Source: Bradyrhizobium sp. AZCC 1610
Lineage (GTDB): Bacteria > Pseudomonadota > Alphaproteobacteria > Rhizobiales > Xanthobacteraceae
Assembly: GCF_036924515.1 (NCBI RefSeq)
Contig: NZ_JAZHRR010000001.1
Span: 3,257,001 to 3,321,000, forward strand
Length of the DNA: 64,000 nt
Direction: 5' to 3'
Shown: piece after piece, positions 9,409 to 17,952 of the stretch
Numbering within the stretch: the first letter of the stretch is position 1
Layout: each line of letters starts with the position of its first letter
Position numbers and translations under genes: made by a program
The notes under the pieces: model-generated
The model's database searches: none
Told to the model about the DNA's origin: nothing
The model's input: the letters and a program-made list of their open reading frames with translations, nothing else

Positions 9409-9753
9409 TTTCAGCGGCCGACTGCCTATCTTGAAGCGTTGCGGCCTTAACCCCACGATGCGGCCACCTCCGCATCACGCTGTGAAGATATCGCAACCGG
9501 AACACGGCGGAAATGGGGTCTGCTCCCGCGTGGTAAATCAATCGTTGCTTTGCGCATCCGTCGATTTACGGGCGCGCACTATCGATAATCGGCAAAACAC
9601 GGCCCGTTCGCACCGTCCCTTGTGCCGCTCTCAGACAATCTGTTGCACCAAATCATCACTCACGGCCGATCTGCGATTCCAGCCTGTGAATCTTTTTGAC
9701 TGTGCAACGGTGGAGTCGTTCTGTGGATTGTAGGGGCGCAAAGGATTTGTGCG
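9409..9753. other. intergenic region upstream of rlpA
   Basis: No convincing gene on either strand. It should hold the rlpA promoter (leftward) and the promoter of the 29-residue reading frame that starts at 9754 (rightward). I see no clear hairpin terminator or operator. Confidence 0.4.
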
Positions 9754-9843
9754 ATGATCGAGACAGTTACAGCGGTGATGGGTTTGGTGAGCGCGGGCAT
9801 TTTCCTTGCACACGCGTTTGAAGGCTATCGTTCCAGAGCTTGA
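9754..9843 (+). CDS. 29-residue hydrophobic micro-protein
   Basis: Short frame ATG 9754 to TGA 9841-9843. The product has one hydrophobic stretch (AVMGLVSAGIFLAHAFEGY) and a basic end (RSRA), as in a tiny single-span membrane protein. AAAGGA lies eight bases before the ATG. I recall near-identical short hypothetical proteins in Bradyrhizobium genomes, which cannot be verified here. It stands alone in a gene-poor stretch. Function unknown; a regulatory or membrane-complex accessory role would be speculation. Confidence 0.5.
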   Translation: MIETVTAVMGLVSAGIFLAHAFEGYRSRA

Positions 9844-9968
9844 GGTTTGAACGCCTGGCGGTTCGGGGGGACCGCGCGGCTTCGGACAGAGTAATAACTT
9901 GGTAGTGCCGGCCAGGGATTCGGAAACCTTTAATAAATTCGGACGAGCATCTGAGTGGTAGGTGTCTC

Positions 9969-10064
9969 ATGCGCCACGACATTGTCTCCAACGGATTTCT
10001 TGCCCTGACCACGGCCAGCTTCCTGCTGCTGTGCTCGAGCCTGCTGGCTGTTGCGTTCGGCTAA
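9969..10064 (+). CDS. 31-residue hydrophobic micro-protein
   Basis: Short frame ATG 9969 to TAA 10062-10064. The product has a polar start (MRHDIVSNG) and a strongly hydrophobic rest with LLLCSSLLAVAFG at the end, which fits a single membrane span. A weak purine stretch (GGTAGGTG) precedes the start. It is 125 bp downstream of the 29-residue frame and on the same strand. There is no recognisable family. Support is composition and spacing only. Confidence 0.35.
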   Translation: MRHDIVSNGFLALTTASFLLLCSSLLAVAFG

Positions 10065-10460
10065 ACAAGCGCCGCTCCAATTGCGGAGTCCGGACTTGTA
10101 CGTCTGTGTCCAACCGGTCAATTAGCGCGCTAAGACTGCGACCGACCGCCAGCGCGCTTCTGTTGCCGACGCGAGTTAGCGGCGATGATTTCGAACACGG
10201 CGATAAGGACTGCGCAACTGGCCAGCCACTGCCATGATGAAGACCATCGAGAGCATCGAAACTACTCAATCGGGCGCGGGGTAGTTCTAGCTGATTCGAT
10301 GCAGATTTGCCGTTTGTAAACGTCAAACGGAAACGTCTCCAACGCGACGCGCAGCCGTCATTCCAACGCGGCAGTCGGATCTACGCCTCAGCGGAGGGAG
10401 CTAAAGTTTCCGCCGAAGGCGCAACTTGATTCACGATGATCCTCAACCGGGGGCTAAGCA
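10065..10460. other. intergenic region, nothing recognised
   Basis: About 400 bp between two short candidate genes. No frame with a plausible start and ribosome site, no tRNA-like fold and no strong terminator was noticed. Confidence 0.35.
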
Positions 10461-10625
10461 ATGAGACAGAAGGTCCGTGTTTCGAAAGCGAAACCCATGG
10501 CGCGACGGGCGCCGCGAAGTCTGTCGGAGCGAATGGCAGAACTCAACGAACTAAAGCAGCAAGTTCGTGTGGCTGAAGCTGTCCTGCGACCCAAGACGTG
10601 GCGACCAGCAAGGTTGACTGGCTAG
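10461..10625 (+). CDS. 54-residue basic hypothetical protein
   Basis: Frame ATG 10461 to TAG 10623-10625. The product is rich in Arg and Lys, with a short predicted helix in the middle (SERMAELNELKQQVRVAEAVL). A GGGGG run lies about ten bases before the ATG. The helical middle and basic flanks could suit a nucleic-acid-binding peptide, but no family is recognised. Isolated in a gene-poor region, so the call is tentative. Confidence 0.35.
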   Translation: MRQKVRVSKAKPMARRAPRSLSERMAELNELKQQVRVAEAVLRPKTWRPARLTG

Positions 10626-10972
10626 GTCAAGCCGCGCGTTCGGTTGCCGCGTCCTCTAGCTGAGCGATGGATTGAGTACGGTATAGTTTTCCCGGTCCGG
10701 CTCACACGGCACAGCCGTCAGGCGAACATACTCCGCCTGGCGGCTTTCAAATTATTGCTTGGCCGCAATACCGAAGGCGCAGACTGATTTGAAATGTGGC
10801 AGACGGTTGTGATCGTCGCAAACAATCAAGGCGACCACAAAAAACGCCGGCCAAGGGACCCTTGTGAGAAACGCAAGACCGGAAACATTTGTCTGATATT
10901 TTGTCCGACGCTATCTCGCGTTCGCATTGCGTTCATTAGGAACGTGCGCTAAGCGACTGAGATTCCAGAGCT
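10626..10972. other. intergenic region before tRNA-Ser
   Basis: About 350 bp with no gene that I can support. The promoter of the tRNA gene should lie in its last part. Confidence 0.35.
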
Positions 10973-11062
10973 GGAAGGGTGGCCGAGTGGTTTAAGGCAC
11001 CGGTCTTGAAAACCGGCGTGCCCGCAAGGGTACCGTGGGTTCGAATCCCACCCCTTCCGCCA
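10973..11062 (+). tRNA. tRNA-Ser (anticodon UGA)
   Basis: A 90-base tRNA with encoded CCA. The acceptor arm GGAAGGG pairs with CCCTTCC near 11052-11058, the anticodon loop CTTGAAA gives UGA, a long class II variable arm (GTGCCCGCAAGGGTAC) follows, and the T-loop is GGTTCGAATCC. The long variable arm and anticodon identify serine. It reads UCA and, with wobble, other UCN codons. No integrase gene or repeated 3' end is seen nearby, so it does not appear to mark an integrated element. Confidence 0.96.
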
Positions 11063-11112
11063 GAAAGGCGAAAATCCGCGGGTTGTTCGCGGCTATTCGC
11101 ATTTGCAATTAG

Positions 11113-13806
11113 CTAAAGCGTCAGCCTGACGTTGCAGATGTCGTGTTCCTGCGGGTCCGATTTCACCTCGAAGCCAAGGCTGCGGCACATTGCCAGCATG
11201 ACCGTGTTTTCTGCCAGCACGTCGCCGGAAATGGCCTTCAATCCCTCCGATTTCGCATATTCGATAATCATCTGCATCAGGGCCCAACCAAGCCCCCTGC
11301 CCTTGAGGTCCGATCTCAGCAGGATCGCATATTCGCCGCTCTCATAGATCGAGTCCGAATGGATCCTGACTACCCCGACCAGATCGTTGGTCGCCTCGTC
11401 GAACGCAACAAAGGCCATCGCACGGGCATAATCGAGCTGGGTCAGGCGGGCGATGAATTCGTGAGAAAATTCCTTCATCGGGGCGAAGAACCGCAGCCGC
11501 AGGTCCTGCATCGTGACGTGTTTGAGCATCTCGTGGATCAGCGGCTCGTCCTCGGGCCGGATCGGACGAACGAATACGCGCCAGCCGTCCTTGACCTCGA
11601 TGTGACGCTGCCATTGCGAAGGATAAGGCCGCACCGCGAAATTCGCAGGGCCTGAACCGCGAAACTTCCGCTCCACACGGCCGATCACGACGCGCGCATC
11701 GACGGCGAGCACGCCTGCTTCATCAGCCAGCAACGGATTGACATCAAGCCCGCGGATTTCAGGAATGTCCGCGGCCATCTGCGCCAGCTTGACCAGAACC
11801 ATCGCGACGGCGTCCTGCTTCACCGCCGGCACGTCGCGATAGGCGCGCAACAGCCGCGAGACGCGGGTGCGCTCGATCAGGCTGCGCGCCAGTTGCAGGT
11901 CGAGCGGCGGCAGCGCCAGCGCCTTGTCGTTGATGATCTCGACCGCCGTGCCGCCGCGGCCGAACACGACGACGGTGCCAAATGTCGCATCGTCGGCAAG
12001 GCCGAGAATGAGCTCGCGCGCCTTTGCCCGCACCACCATGGCCTGCACCATCACGCCCGAAATCCGCGCCTCCGGCCGCAACGATCTTGCACGCGCAAGT
12101 ATCTCGGCGGCTGCCTTGCGCACCGCGTCGGCGCTGGTGAGGTTGAGCACGACGCCACCGACATCGGATTTGTGCACAATGTCCCGCGACATGATCTTGA
12201 GCACGACGGTCGAGCCCCGCGCGAAGATTGCATTCGCATGAGCGACCGCCTCTTCGGCGTCGGCGGCGGCGAAGGTCGGCACGACAGCGATGTCATAGGC
12301 GTCGAACAGCCGCTTGATCTCGATCGGATCGAGCCAGGAGCGGCCGTCGGCGAGCGCTGCGGCAACAATCTGCCGCGCTGCGTCGGCATCGGGTGCAAAC
12401 TCGTTCGGCATGGCGGGTGGAACCTGCGCCAATGCCTCCACCACCTCGCGATGGCGAACCAGGTGCATGAACCCAAGGACAGCGTCGCCGCCGGTCTGAT
12501 AGTTCGGAATGCCAACCCCGCTCAAGAGATCGCCGATCGACGGCGCCGCGCCGACCCAGACCGCGAGAACGGGCTTCCGCGACATGCGATGCCCGGCGCG
12601 ATATTTCTGCACAACCTCGGTCACGGCCGCGGCGATCTCGTCGGCGCGCGCGATCGCCGTCTGCACGTTCATGACCAGCACGGCGTCGTTTTCGGGATCG
12701 GCCAGCAACGCTTCGAGCGCTGCGGCATAGCGCGCGGGATCGGCATCGCCGACGATATCGACGGGGTTCGATTTCGACCATGTCGGCGGCAACGCAGCGT
12801 CCAGCTTCTCACGGGTCGCTGGTGATATAGAAGCGGAAATGCCGCCGAGTTCGACCAACCGGTCAACCGCCAGCACGCCGATGCCGCCGCCATTGGTCAG
12901 GATCGCCAGCCGCTTTCCGGGCGGCGATTTGAGCCGCCCGAGCGTCTCGGCGCAGTCGAACAATTCGCGCAAGTCCGATACGCGCAGGATGCCGGCGCGC
13001 TGAAACGCGGCGTCGTAGACGGCATCCGCCCCGGCCAGCGCGCCGGTATGGGTTGCAGCCGCCCGCGCGCCTTGCGCCATCCGGCCCGACTTGACGACCG
13101 CGACTGGCTTGATCCTGGCGGCGGCACGCGCCGCCGACATGAACTTGCGGGCGTCCTTGATCGCTTCGATGTAGAGCAGGATGGCGTGGGTCTTTTCATC
13201 CAGCGCGAAGTAATCGAGCAGATCGGCGATATCGACATCGAGCTGGTCGCCAATCGAAACAATGCCGGAAAAGCCAACGGCCCGTTGCGCCGCCCAGTCC
13301 ACCATGCCCGCGGCAATGGCGCCGGACTGCGAGATCAGCGCCAGATTTCCTGCGGCCGGCATATGCGCGGAAAAGCTCGCGTTGAGACTGACGCCCGGCA
13401 TCATGATGCCCAGGCAATTCGGGCCGATCAGCCGCATGCCGTATTTTTGCGCGGCCCGCTCCGCCGCATCCGCCATCGAACCCGGACCATGCCCGAGCCC
13501 GGCACTGACGATGACGGCGCCTGCCGCCCCGCGTCGGCCGGCCTCATCGATCAAGCCTGCGATGGTGCGCGCCGGCGCGGTGAGGACAACGAGTTCCGGC
13601 GCAAAAGCCAGTCTTGCGATGCTGCCAGCGGTCGCAACACCGTCGATCTCGTGATAGCGCGGATTGACGAGGCCGAATTCGCCCTTGAATTGGGCTTTGC
13701 GAATATTGTTGAGAATGGCGCGGCCGACCGAGCCATGGCGCGGGCTGGCCCCGACCAGGGCCACGGAATGCGGCGAAAGTAGATTGGTCAGGCGATAAGT
13801 GGACAT
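11113..13806 (-). CDS. acyl-CoA synthetase (NDP-forming)-like protein fused to GNAT acetyltransferase
   Basis: An 897-residue three-part protein: a CoA-binding Rossmann domain (SVALVGASPRHGSVGRAI, residues ~10-30), a succinyl-CoA-ligase-like domain, an ATP-grasp domain (~480-700, with VVLKIMSRDIVHKSDVGGV) and a C-terminal GNAT domain with the acetyl-CoA loop LKGRGLGWALM. This is the layout of Pat/PatZ lysine acetyltransferases, which control acyl-CoA synthetases. Unlike Salmonella Pat as I remember it, the phospho-His position appears intact (THTGALAG), so true synthetase activity remains possible. The ATG at 13806 has GGAG at proper spacing. It stands alone between the tRNA and the phasin gene. 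Confidence 0.85.
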   Translation of the reverse strand: MSTYRLTNLLSPHSVALVGASPRHGSVGRAILNNIRKAQFKGEFGLVNPRYHEIDGVATAGSIARLAFAPELVVLTAPARTIAGLIDEAGRRGAAGAVIVSAGLGHGPGSMADAAERAAQKYGMRLIGPNCLGIMMPGVSLNASFSAHMPAAGNLALISQSGAIAAGMVDWAAQRAVGFSGIVSIGDQLDVDIADLLDYFALDEKTHAILLYIEAIKDARKFMSAARAAARIKPVAVVKSGRMAQGARAAATHTGALAGADAVYDAAFQRAGILRVSDLRELFDCAETLGRLKSPPGKRLAILTNGGGIGVLAVDRLVELGGISASISPATREKLDAALPPTWSKSNPVDIVGDADPARYAAALEALLADPENDAVLVMNVQTAIARADEIAAAVTEVVQKYRAGHRMSRKPVLAVWVGAAPSIGDLLSGVGIPNYQTGGDAVLGFMHLVRHREVVEALAQVPPAMPNEFAPDADAARQIVAAALADGRSWLDPIEIKRLFDAYDIAVVPTFAAADAEEAVAHANAIFARGSTVVLKIMSRDIVHKSDVGGVVLNLTSADAVRKAAAEILARARSLRPEARISGVMVQAMVVRAKARELILGLADDATFGTVVVFGRGGTAVEIINDKALALPPLDLQLARSLIERTRVSRLLRAYRDVPAVKQDAVAMVLVKLAQMAADIPEIRGLDVNPLLADEAGVLAVDARVVIGRVERKFRGSGPANFAVRPYPSQWQRHIEVKDGWRVFVRPIRPEDEPLIHEMLKHVTMQDLRLRFFAPMKEFSHEFIARLTQLDYARAMAFVAFDEATNDLVGVVRIHSDSIYESGEYAILLRSDLKGRGLGWALMQMIIEYAKSEGLKAISGDVLAENTVMLAMCRSLGFEVKSDPQEHDICNVRLTL

Positions 13807-13975
13807 TGGTCTCCGGTGTCGGCAGGTCGCGGCCCCTGTGAGCCCAGGCAGATGTTCGACGCAGTCTGCCCTTGCACGACAGGTTAGCGCCGGAATGGTT
13901 CCCGCACGTGACAAATCGTGCTCAGCCGACTCGTCGAGATCGGTGACGAATGTAATCGTCTGGCTATTTGGCCGA

Positions 13976-14344
13976 TCAGTTCAGAGGGCGGCCACTGATC
14001 AAGTTCGACGTGGCCGCGATCATCCGTTCGCCATGCCTGAACAGCCGTTCAGTGTCGCGGCGCAAGAAGTCGAGCTGATGCTGGCCGCATTCCTGGCACA
14101 TCGTCGTAATGTCCCTTACGGAATGCGCCCCCGCCATCTTCGCGACGAACTCCGTGAACAGGTGCATCTCGGTCCGCGTTCGCTCCAGCATCTCGTCGCC
14201 GAGAAACACCCATTCCTCGAACATCATCTTCTGCGCGCCAAGCATGAACTCCAGCGCGCCCTGGTTCAGTTTGGTGGCTTCCGCTTCTGCATTTGCGCCT
14301 GCTGGAAAGGAACCGGAAGCGGCCCGCTCAGATAGTCCTGACAT
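13976..14344 (-). CDS. phasin family protein
   Basis: A 122-residue, mostly helical protein of the phasin type (LNQGALEFMLGAQKMMFEEWVFLG, then long amphipathic helices, ending with RMIAATSNLISGRPLN). Phasins coat polyhydroxyalkanoate granules and regulate their size. The longer frame starting at 14404 is rejected: the FixK-type box at 14404-14417 overlaps that codon, whereas the ATG at 14344 has GGAG seven bases upstream and lies at the right distance from a promoter activated at this box. Regulation by low oxygen through FixK is inferred. PHA storage fits microaerobic carbon overflow. Confidence 0.75.
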   Translation of the reverse strand: MSGLSERAASGSFPAGANAEAEATKLNQGALEFMLGAQKMMFEEWVFLGDEMLERTRTEMHLFTEFVAKMAGAHSVRDITTMCQECGQHQLDFLRRDTERLFRHGERMIAATSNLISGRPLN

Positions 14345-14403
14345 GACAATCTCCGATTTCCGAGTTTCCGCCGAAACGATATTGATCGGCGCCGGGCCGG
14401 ACA

Positions 14404-14417
14404 TTGAGGTGCATCAA
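14404..14417. promoter_or_regulatory. FixK/FNR-type box upstream of phasin gene
   Basis: TTGAGGTGCATCAA matches TTGA-N6-TCAA, the palindromic site of FixK/FNR regulators. Its centre is 66 bp upstream of the phasin ATG (14344). With activation at the usual -41.5 position, transcription would start about 25 bp before that ATG. Confidence 0.7.
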
Positions 14418-14508
14418 ACTGGCGTCATTGCGACCGCAGCCACAGCCAAAAAGATACAAGACAAGGAACTTGCCGAGGCGAAAGGTCACATCCCCTGCCT
14501 ACCAGAGA

Positions 14509-15341
14509 TCAGTGCGACATCAGCACCGGCACGGTCATGCAGTCGAACATGCTGCGCGTGACACCGCCCAGAATTCGCTCCTGCAATCGCGAATGGCCGT
14601 ATCCCCCATCACCAGGAGGCCCATGTTACTTTCGGCTGCGATCGACAGAATGGCGCCCTGAACGTCGCCGCGATCCGCCGTCAGCCGCTGCACCCGGGCC
14701 GCAATGCCGCGCCGCCCCAAATGCGCGGCGAGTTGGTCCGAGGAAGCTTCACCCGCCCCCTCATTGACCGCAATCACGGTCACTGCCTTGGCACCCATCA
14801 GAAACGGCATCGCATCGCGCCACGCGCGGGCCGCCAGGCGGCTGCCGTCCCAGGCGATGCCGACATGGTGGGCGTCGAGCGGCCCCCTGTGGATATAGGG
14901 AACCATCAGCATCGGCCCGCCGGAATTGAACAGGATCTGCTGCGGAATCTCGTTGTCGTGGCTCGCCTTCGAGGATTCCGGCTGCAGCACGATCGTCATG
15001 TCGTAAAGCCGGGCAAGCGCGCTGATGGTCCGGCCGGCCTCGGCGGGAATCGCCGCGAAGGTCCTGGTGCCGTAAGCGATTTTGGCGAGCTTGGCCTCGA
15101 TCTCAAACACCGCGATGGCGGCGTTCGCCCTTTCCCGGGCGCGCTCCTGTTCAGCCCCCATCATGGCGCCAACAGCGGCGCCGCCACCCTCTACAATCAT
15201 CCCGGCGGCGCTCATCGATTCATAGCCGATGGCGACCGCATCGAGATGCGACCGGCGCGCAATGGTCAGCGCGACAGCGACGTCGATCACCGGCCTGACC
15301 GGCCGCTCGGAGGGAATATGAACCAGAATGTTCCTGAACAT
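14509..15341 (-). pseudogene. universal stress protein, frameshifted near the 3' end
   Basis: A two-domain UspA-like protein (start MFRNILVHIPSERPVRPV at 15341, GGGAG seven bases upstream). The natural frame ends at 14535 with a non-family tail after LLVMGD. Shifting frame at the five-C run 14603-14607 (plus strand) restores the expected GGYGHSRLQERILGGVTRSM and a conserved VPVLMSH end at 14509. One G is therefore missing on the coding strand, and the broken version loses the ATP-binding glycine motif. The FixK-type box at 15428-15441 lies 93 bp upstream (centre), so oxygen-limited induction is likely. A sequencing error is as likely as a true mutation. Confidence 0.8.
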
Positions 15342-15427
15342 CGCCATTCTCCCGCACATTCGCGAGGGCATGCGGCCCCCCGTCACGGTTGCTGCCGGCA
15401 AGGTAACCGACGGACCGATGGCCGAAG

Positions 15428-15441
15428 TTGACGCACATCAA
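15428..15441. promoter_or_regulatory. FixK/FNR-type box upstream of universal stress protein gene
   Basis: TTGACGCACATCAA fits TTGA-N6-TCAA. It lies in the 140-bp gap between the CHAD gene stop and the universal stress protein start, with its centre about 93 bp before the ATG at 15341. Confidence 0.7.
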
Positions 15442-15481
15442 ACTCGAAAATGCCGAGCGGCAGCGCGTGCGAACGGCGGCG

Positions 15482-16384
15482 TCAGCAGGCCCCGACGTGC
15501 TTGAGGTCGTGATGAGCCGCGATTGCGGCGCCGAGCAGCTTTTCCTCTCGACGGCGATAGCCCGGCGGATGCTTCTTGCCTTGTTTGCCATTCTCCGCCT
15601 GTGGCGATCCGCTGGCAAGGCCGGCGAAGCGCTGGAGGTCGCGGAGGTCGCCCAGTGCGCACTGCAGCCGTTTTGCCGGCAGGTGGAGGTGATGCACTTT
15701 GCCCCGCCCCCACAGCGCGACGGTTTCCGTAAGCGCTTCCAGCATATAACGGAAGCGTTTGACCTTGATCCGCAGCCGGTGACGGCGCGACGCACCCAAA
15801 GTCTTCAGACGCCGTCCCTTGCGAATCAACCATTCGTGCCAGCGGTCGAGTTCGCGCGTGCAGTAGGATTGCAGAGTCTCCGCATCCGTGTGTCGCCTGT
15901 AGCGCTCAAGCCACGGTCCTTGTCTGATCCAGCGCGCGATGGCCGCGACCAGACGTTGCGTCCGGGCGGATCGCAGGGAGCGAACCAGGCGCCGGTGATC
16001 CCGCGTCTGGTGCTGATCGAGCTGCTCGCCGACCATGCGCTCCGCCCAAGCGCGGTATCGCTTGCGGCGCGCATATTCCACAACGACATCGCTGTCGCGC
16101 GCGGCGCCGAGCGGTCCATTCAGCCAAGCGATCTCCTTCTTCAGCCGAAGCCATTCCGCATCGACCACGATCGGCGCGAAGAAAGCCACGGCGGCGCGCA
16201 ACCGCGTGATCGCGACCCTGATCTGATGCACGGCCTCGGCATCGCCGGCGCACGCGCTCGTGTGATGGGATTTGACAGCCGCGACGCAACCGAGCGTCAT
16301 CTTCTGGAATGCGGTTGCACAATCGAGGTCCGCCGCCCCAGAGGCCTTGTGTCGGCTGGACGTTCTTGTTTGACCGTTTCTCAT
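15482..16384 (-). CDS. CHAD domain protein
   Basis: A 300-residue, highly basic helical protein of the CHAD family, with the conserved His/Arg/Lys positions in VHQIRVAITRLRAAVAFF, ARDSDVVVEYARRK and LRIKVKRFRYMLEAL. CHAD domains bind inorganic polyphosphate through this basic channel and are often found with polyphosphate or phosphate-signalling genes. There is no attached CYTH phosphatase domain. It begins 2 bp after the stop of the kinase fusion gene, so it is the third gene of the operon led by the alcohol dehydrogenase. A role in polyphosphate handling during oxygen limitation is inference. Confidence 0.88.
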   Translation of the reverse strand: MRNGQTRTSSRHKASGAADLDCATAFQKMTLGCVAAVKSHHTSACAGDAEAVHQIRVAITRLRAAVAFFAPIVVDAEWLRLKKEIAWLNGPLGAARDSDVVVEYARRKRYRAWAERMVGEQLDQHQTRDHRRLVRSLRSARTQRLVAAIARWIRQGPWLERYRRHTDAETLQSYCTRELDRWHEWLIRKGRRLKTLGASRRHRLRIKVKRFRYMLEALTETVALWGRGKVHHLHLPAKRLQCALGDLRDLQRFAGLASGSPQAENGKQGKKHPPGYRRREEKLLGAAIAAHHDLKHVGAC

Positions 16385-16386
16385 CT

Positions 16387-17952
16387 TCAGTGCTCGCCCG
16401 GCACCGCAAGCAAAGAAACACGGGCTCTGCGCAGCGACTGGTCCGGTGTTCCCGAGGCATCGATCATATGCCAGTTTACCGTGCCGATCGCGAAAGTCTC
16501 CTGCTTCAGTGCGACATCCCGTGTTGCATCAGAAGCATCGCCCTTGCGCCGCTCGATCCGCGCCAGCCGCGTCGCGAGATCCGCCGTGAGGAAGAGGCCC
16601 ACGAAGCGTACGCCATGCGTGGCCGCAAGACCCTCGATTTCCATCCGTTCCGCTTCCAGCAGGTAGGCGGCATCGAGCACAACCGAACAGCCCTGGGCGA
16701 GGACACGCTGCGCGGTGCTCGAAAGCACCTCATATACACGTTTCGTGGCTTCAGGCCGATAGGCAGATTCCGGCAGAGCGGTGGTTTCACAGGCGCCGAA
16801 CAGGTGCTTGCGAACGACATCGGAGCGGACAATGACCGCGCCGGGCGGAGGATCAATCAGGCCGGCCAGCCCGCGTGCGAGGACCGATTTGCCCGTCCCC
16901 GACAACCCGCCGATCGCCACCAGCAGCGGCGGCCCGGGCGCGATGAGGCGTCCCGCCAGATCGAAGTAGCGCCTGGCCTCCCGCCAGACCGCGTCGCTCC
17001 CGCCGGCATGTTCGCTCTTCATGAACAGCACATGCGCGCGGATCGCCGCGCGCACCGACAGAAACAGCGGCAGCAGGCCGAGGCCATCGAGGCCTTCATC
17101 CCCTGCCTCCGCAAGGTAGCGATTGAACGCCGCGCTTGCCGCGGCACCCTGATTGAAGTGGATCAGATCCATCAGTGTGAACGCGAGATCGTAAAGCACA
17201 TCCGTCGTAGCGATGACGGGATCGAATTCGATGGCGTCGAACAGCAGCGGCCGGCCGTCCACCAACGCAATATTGGCGAGATGCAGATCGCCGTGGCAAC
17301 GGCGCACGAATCCTTGCTCGGCACGCCGCCTGAGTACATGCTGCAATGCTGCTGCAGAGCGACGGCTGGCGGCATCGAGTTGATCGATGGCGACGGCATC
17401 AAGTCCGCGTACGGTGCGAAACTTTGCGGTATTCCGTTCGATGATGGGTGAAATGGAGGCAAGCCAGCTTTCACCGTCCGCCCGCGGCGCCTTGTCATGG
17501 GATCGAACAATCGCGTCGGCCACGGCCGCCGCAAGGGATGGATCGACCGTCTTCGATGCCGCGACACGATCGAGCGACTGCTTCTCGTCGAACCGCATCA
17601 TCTCGACCGCCCATTCGACGGGAGTGCCGGAGCCGTCGATTTCGAAGGCGCCATCGGAATTGCGCGTGATGGCGACAACGCGCCGGTAGAGCTCGGGGGC
17701 GTTGCCGGCGTTGACCTTCAGCTCTTCCTCGCAGGCGCGCCAGCGCTTTTCCAGTGTCGAATAATCGAGGAACGGCAATCGCACGGCACGCTTGATCTTC
17801 AATGCCCGATCGGCGCCGAGAAAAACCATGGAGGCATGGGTGTCGATCCGCTTGCCGCCCTTGGCCGGACCAAAGCTGGAACCATCGAGGAAATCCAGCA
17901 CCTGCTGCTGCAGGTCAGCGTCGGCTGCGTCGGCGGGCGGTCGCACGGTCAT
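16387..17952 (-). CDS. aminoglycoside-phosphotransferase-like kinase fused to P-loop kinase domain
   Basis: A 521-residue two-domain protein. The N-terminal ~330 residues resemble the aminoglycoside phosphotransferase/kinase fold (COG2187), with RRCHGDLHLANIALVDGRP as catalytic loop and LFDAIEFD as metal loop. The C-terminal ~180 residues are a P-loop kinase (COG0645) with Walker A GLSGTGKSVLARGLA. Such fusions occur widely in proteobacteria with unknown substrates. It overlaps the upstream alcohol dehydrogenase gene by 4 bp (ATGA) and precedes the CHAD gene by 2 bp, so the three are translationally coupled. No signal peptide; cytoplasmic. Resistance to aminoglycosides is not implied. Confidence 0.85.
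   Translation of the reverse strand: MTVRPPADAADADLQQQVLDFLDGSSFGPAKGGKRIDTHASMVFLGADRALKIKRAVRLPFLDYSTLEKRWRACEEELKVNAGNAPELYRRVVAITRNSDGAFEIDGSGTPVEWAVEMMRFDEKQSLDRVAASKTVDPSLAAAVADAIVRSHDKAPRADGESWLASISPIIERNTAKFRTVRGLDAVAIDQLDAASRRSAAALQHVLRRRAEQGFVRRCHGDLHLANIALVDGRPLLFDAIEFDPVIATTDVLYDLAFTLMDLIHFNQGAAASAAFNRYLAEAGDEGLDGLGLLPLFLSVRAAIRAHVLFMKSEHAGGSDAVWREARRYFDLAGRLIAPGPPLLVAIGGLSGTGKSVLARGLAGLIDPPPGAVIVRSDVVRKHLFGACETTALPESAYRPEATKRVYEVLSSTAQRVLAQGCSVVLDAAYLLEAERMEIEGLAATHGVRFVGLFLTADLATRLARIERRKGDASDATRDVALKQETFAIGTVNWHMIDASGTPDQSLRRARVSLLAVPGEH

Noticed and set aside
10973..11112. tRNA-Ser as an integration site of a mobile element
   Set aside because: No integrase, no repeat of the tRNA 3' end and no change in gene type is seen; a normal chromosomal gene follows.
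14345..14404. Upstream start for the phasin gene at 14404
   Set aside because: That codon overlaps the FixK-type box. The ATG at 14344 has a proper ribosome site and leaves room for a promoter.
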